From assembly GCF_900100795.1 (NCBI RefSeq), contig NZ_FNCO01000002.1:1-64000 (forward strand): DNA of 64,000 bases. Direction: 5' to 3'. This DNA comes from Pseudomonas abietaniphila. GTDB taxonomy: Bacteria; Pseudomonadota; Gammaproteobacteria; Pseudomonadales; Pseudomonadaceae. Position 1 is the first letter of the stretch. Each line of letters starts with the position of its first letter. Shown here one piece after another: positions 61,601 to 64,000 of the stretch. The notes below the pieces were generated by a model, which was not told the DNA's origin, searched no databases, and saw only the letters and a list, made by a program, of their open reading frames with translations. The translations under genes were made by a program, and so were the position numbers.

Positions 61601-64000
61601 CGCCGCCCTCAAGGTGAACTTCCCACGGGTGCCCTACAGCGACTTCGTACGCTGGATCGCCAATCCGGATCTTCGCTATAAAGTGTTCAAAGGCCTGAAG
61701 GACGATCACCAGATCAAACTCTTCCTGTATCTGCTCGAAGCCGCCAACATCGACCGTTCGCGCGATCTGGAGCTTGGCAAATTACTGGACGCACTGCTCG
61801 ATCCCGCAGTAAGCAGTCTGCGCCTGGACGTGGTGGTACTGGATGGGCTGATGGATTCCACTGAACGACTGAGTCAGCGGCCGGAGCTCAAACCCCAGGC
61901 GGTCTATCAGATGGAAATTCCATCACTGGGCGAGATCCTCGCGAGTCTTGGAACCGGCCTGGGCACGCTACTCGATAAGGGTCGCATCAAAGATATCCTG
62001 AAACAGGTGAACGAGAAATGCCAGCACTCCCTGAACGTCACCAGCTTCGCCATGAACGCCGGCCAGGCACTTTCATTTGACGGTAAATCATTGCAGATCC
62101 CCGCTGGCACTTGTGTCCAGTTGCTCGCGAGACCACAAGTCGAATCCGGACTGTTCAGCGCGAAGTTGGGAGTGCTCGACAGCCGCCTGGAGACATTGGC
62201 CATAGGCAGGAATGGCAACCTCGTGGTATTCGATGGCGCAAGAGTACTGATCGAAAGCATGCAGGCGTTGTCGGCGCCCCTTGAAGAATGGAAAAAACTG
62301 GCCCGCTCCGATATCCACTATGAGGCAGCCGGTACCGCACGCAGCTATGTGCTCAAGGCCGATCCCTCCTACGCCAGGGCATGGCAATGGCGGCAACTGG
62401 GCGCGATCACCATTCTGACCCAACGCTGGCGCTTCGACGGTCGGCCGATCTACGCCTGGATCAATCCCAAGGAGAACGACTTCAGGGTCGAAAAGCCCGG
62501 GCGTGCTTCGCGTTTGCTCACCGGCAACAGTCAGTTGGCCAATTTCGAGATACAAGCCTTCGCCGGGCGCGACAGGGATGGTCAGTCGTCCACGATCAAC
62601 CTGCTGCCCGCGCCGGCCAGCACCATTTTGCACACTGTTCATTGGGATAAGCCCTCGGCTACCGTGTTCCGCCATCGTATTACCTTGCATTCTCGCTACA
62701 CCGCCGCGTTGCTGCGCGAGACCGACGGGCAGTGCCAGGCGTGGTCCGACGACTTCGAAGGAGCCTGGCTGCGTGTGGCGATGCTTGCCGAATCGACTCG
62801 CATCGAGCTGACCCGGCCGCAGTTGCGCGCCATGATTCCACTGACGCAGTCGCCAGAAGAGGGCGAGGGACGAACGCCGCCGCTGATGGCCATTCTGCAA
62901 GAGAGGCCCTTCACCCATGGCGGACTGGCGGATCGCGTGGTCGCGGAGGTTCGCTCAGGTGTCGGGTATGCCATGTCCGCCGGAGCCAACGGGGTTGTCC
63001 ACGCTGCTGACGTACGAAAGGAAATCGGCCGCGATCCACGCCTTGCTTACGAAGCCTACGACGAAGCCATGGGGAAGAGCGCGATGCTCTCCGTCGAGGG
63101 GCCGATCGGCCTTACCTTTGAGTCCGATGCGGTCTCGGCGCCGGCATTCCCGAATACCGCACTGGTGCTCGACCCGGTGAGCCTCGAGGTCAACACCCAC
63201 GGCGTACCGACCATGCAGTCACTGGAACTGGAGGAACATTTCCTCAGCGTCGGCTTGCGGCGCTACCTGCACCCGCACTGGCTGGTCAATGGCATCGACT
63301 GGCTGAACCCGCCGGACCTGACCCGCAACTGCTGGATTCAACTGCCGGGCATGCAAGGCACACTCTTTCTTGACGTAGAGGGAGGCGCCATGGACCTTGT
63401 AGAAGTTGGCCTGTCCGCAACACCATGGGAGGTGACCATGGATTGGCGGATATTGGACATAACGGCGAACGGTGACCAGCGCATGTCATTGCTCCGCGTG
63501 CCCACGACCAACGGCATCACCGACTGGCAATGCGCTCTGCTGCATGCGCCAATGAACGAACGGCGAGCATTGCTTTCCGTCTTCCTGGTGCCACCGACGG
63601 CCGAGAAACGGGGCGCCGGCAATGCCCCGAAGTTGCTGGCAAGTATCGAATGGACATTGCCATCCGGTCATGGCTTTGCCGACGTGAAGGTCGTTGCGCA
63701 GGACGAACTCAAGTGGACGTGCGAAATCAGCCTCAGCCAGAGCACGTCGATGCACTGGGCAAGAACCAACCGCAACTTCGCCACCGTTTTCGTTGCAGAT
63801 GGCAGCCCACTGGAAATGGGCAAGGCCTGGCAGGTCAAGGATTTGCGGGCGCGCCTGGAGAATGGCGAACTGAAGTTCACCGCCAGAGATTCTGTCGGTG
63901 AGCGCTTCTGGCTCAGGCCCGCACAAGGGATGCAGCCGTTCCCGACCCACACCCAGCGTCATCTTGCCTTGTTATTCAGTGAGGTGCGTTCAGGCCTAGG
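58689..64000 (+). CDS. Second giant protein of unknown function, 3' end beyond the window
   Basis: The frame opens at an ATG overlapping the upstream stop (ATGA, with 'gaaagg' before it) and stays open for 1770 codons to the window edge, so the true length is larger. It begins 'MKRTIICMTEEELKGFQDEL'. Residues about 265-500 are helical, with a hydrophobic stretch 'ALATLATSLDTLLLALMM' (near 278) and 'FESTVLRLLHQIRKTVSDSL'. From about 560 on it is beta-rich ('PWAYANLADFHHP', 'LPLDLFRQVDGSGALHFDAV', 'AITILTQRWRFDGRPIYAWI'). No signal peptide, no recognised enzyme motif and no family are seen. The translational overlap implies matched amounts with the 2425-residue protein and probably a shared complex. 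Confidence 0.82.
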   Translation, partial: MKRTIICMTEEELKGFQDELQRGFSVRLAFKAETEEGETEEQARQAYQAFFDMLKGGGLKFRAYTVVNGQPPQAIADLQPSGVTTALLDDFRRWFESHAQAAANLNAPGFWALRNLYLNGIDNTASLDAHAVLVGASSWVAPVPQCLGLAYVLHIDYAGSEDVVFQPLIDDALSPGDTEGRLEADDVEFAYASGIADFCSSNRAIRPAMGDMLIDPETGFVNFGKDDSEQAAYRTLTRIEQRAGSLFTGFFAVSEVQWKDQPSLVQRVRRESWRALATLATSLDTLLLALMMPHVGQVADSPREGGLLGPLLDVLIERLKKDGMPADTPRSVLRKAIRGGIQQNLISVDMKAYIDVLLDICRPQGGQGTSSFAATDSMLYRLLQACVQPAAQKWKELEALPLEKLSAELAPLQDAVLSENGFESTVLRLLHQIRKTVSDSLKQYVDGDPEKALKVYDQAVLDFEGLLNTGLNGADAARQSVGKLICDTVLHQSKATTQTLEKAAEGLEFWNWRLGGRGTGPKPDATQSMLDCLAFIPAPEDFFTDLPKGQPTELPADKEALAALALVSEHMQRTVQRELFVPASTRFSPDLAPGPLAIPLTVDPVVDDLEQDEFSAAFSGMALALRRTIDGQTYTPWAYANLADFHHPASPSPAALAEAITVQPVPTTINDGRRSLFLHYDGLPLACSAFDESLPGAGFDPLGKAFFGTDYPATLLNGFQPLPTLAYGARYEVCAHVVGRSGSLPRGMQGSAPWLPAAKIEVDGKPKLSLTYSRRTAIGRTTINDSETVQRLGVIPAGLQPLSADYPRLGLHSDASLPLDLFRQVDGSGALHFDAVQPSREIYLEDFRYSGPDGGKLTLSIYHGATLQTVPAVPVSGTSAKKALSIVLAGNTFQIDFEGEKISIAKEPGVDSLSLRLGLTSPGLATVSFADPAASAERATGQGPNVENLLLLGASFTGLAGGGWRAPFGNRAALKVNFPRVPYSDFVRWIANPDLRYKVFKGLKDDHQIKLFLYLLEAANIDRSRDLELGKLLDALLDPAVSSLRLDVVVLDGLMDSTERLSQRPELKPQAVYQMEIPSLGEILASLGTGLGTLLDKGRIKDILKQVNEKCQHSLNVTSFAMNAGQALSFDGKSLQIPAGTCVQLLARPQVESGLFSAKLGVLDSRLETLAIGRNGNLVVFDGARVLIESMQALSAPLEEWKKLARSDIHYEAAGTARSYVLKADPSYARAWQWRQLGAITILTQRWRFDGRPIYAWINPKENDFRVEKPGRASRLLTGNSQLANFEIQAFAGRDRDGQSSTINLLPAPASTILHTVHWDKPSATVFRHRITLHSRYTAALLRETDGQCQAWSDDFEGAWLRVAMLAESTRIELTRPQLRAMIPLTQSPEEGEGRTPPLMAILQERPFTHGGLADRVVAEVRSGVGYAMSAGANGVVHAADVRKEIGRDPRLAYEAYDEAMGKSAMLSVEGPIGLTFESDAVSAPAFPNTALVLDPVSLEVNTHGVPTMQSLELEEHFLSVGLRRYLHPHWLVNGIDWLNPPDLTRNCWIQLPGMQGTLFLDVEGGAMDLVEVGLSATPWEVTMDWRILDITANGDQRMSLLRVPTTNGITDWQCALLHAPMNERRALLSVFLVPPTAEKRGAGNAPKLLASIEWTLPSGHGFADVKVVAQDELKWTCEISLSQSTSMHWARTNRNFATVFVADGSPLEMGKAWQVKDLRARLENGELKFTARDSVGERFWLRPAQGMQPFPTHTQRHLALLFSEVRSGL

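Overview
The window is chromosomal DNA of a Pseudomonas species. Almost every recognisable protein is of Pseudomonas type: an OprN/MexF/MexE efflux operon, a MvaT/MvaU-family nucleoid protein, AhpC/AhpF, Gor, GalU, and the glgA-treZ-malQ-treY-(DUF2934)-glgX cluster, whose order I recall as that of P. aeruginosa PA2165 to PA2160. Intergenic hairpin repeats of the 'tgtgggagcgaattcattcgcg' and 'tgtaggagctgctgg' kinds are also typical of the genus. No tRNA, rRNA or CRISPR array was seen. Species was not determined.

Layout. 1-359: two tandem copies of a hairpin repeat. 479-3031: a LysR regulator divergent from a soluble chemotaxis receptor. 3231-14320 (minus strand): alpha-glucan/trehalose operon. 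14922-17421: GNAT acetyltransferase and a TerC/CBS/CorC membrane protein. 17549-19294: CptA-like phosphoethanolamine transferase. 20120-25445: gnd-zwf-HAD phosphatase and a GH15 glycosidase. 25574-28012: AlkB and several small proteins and lipoproteins. 28371-32529: galU, gor and a hybrid sensor kinase. 32526-33242: KfrA-like coiled-coil DNA-binding protein with a palindromic operator candidate. 33592-35856: ahpC and ahpF. 36016-39523: gloA, an exported protein, mvaU-like gene and a TPR/HEAT protein. 39678-45523: mexE-mexF-oprN.

From 45.66 kb the character changes. Two diverged ~150-bp direct repeats (45663-45813 and 49906-50055) bracket a 4-kb, visibly AT-richer segment. It holds an internally deleted IS5-type transposase, a 396-residue HExxH protein (metallopeptidase-like), a 139-bp MITE-like element and a 306-residue RES-domain protein. 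This looks like a small genomic island or the remains of one.

Beyond the island lies the least explained part of the window. A 196-residue beta-rich protein (minus strand) faces a 2425-residue protein, which overlaps by ATGA a second giant frame that stays open for at least 1770 residues to the window end. Neither giant has a signal peptide or a family I recognise. They are most likely made together and act as one complex, and they are the best candidate here for an undescribed system.

Functionally the housekeeping part links carbon storage and osmoprotection (glycogen, trehalose), the oxidative pentose phosphate branch giving NADPH (zwf, gnd), and peroxide, methylglyoxal and glutathione defence (ahpCF, gor, gloA). 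Envelope work is represented by galU, cptA and the efflux pump.
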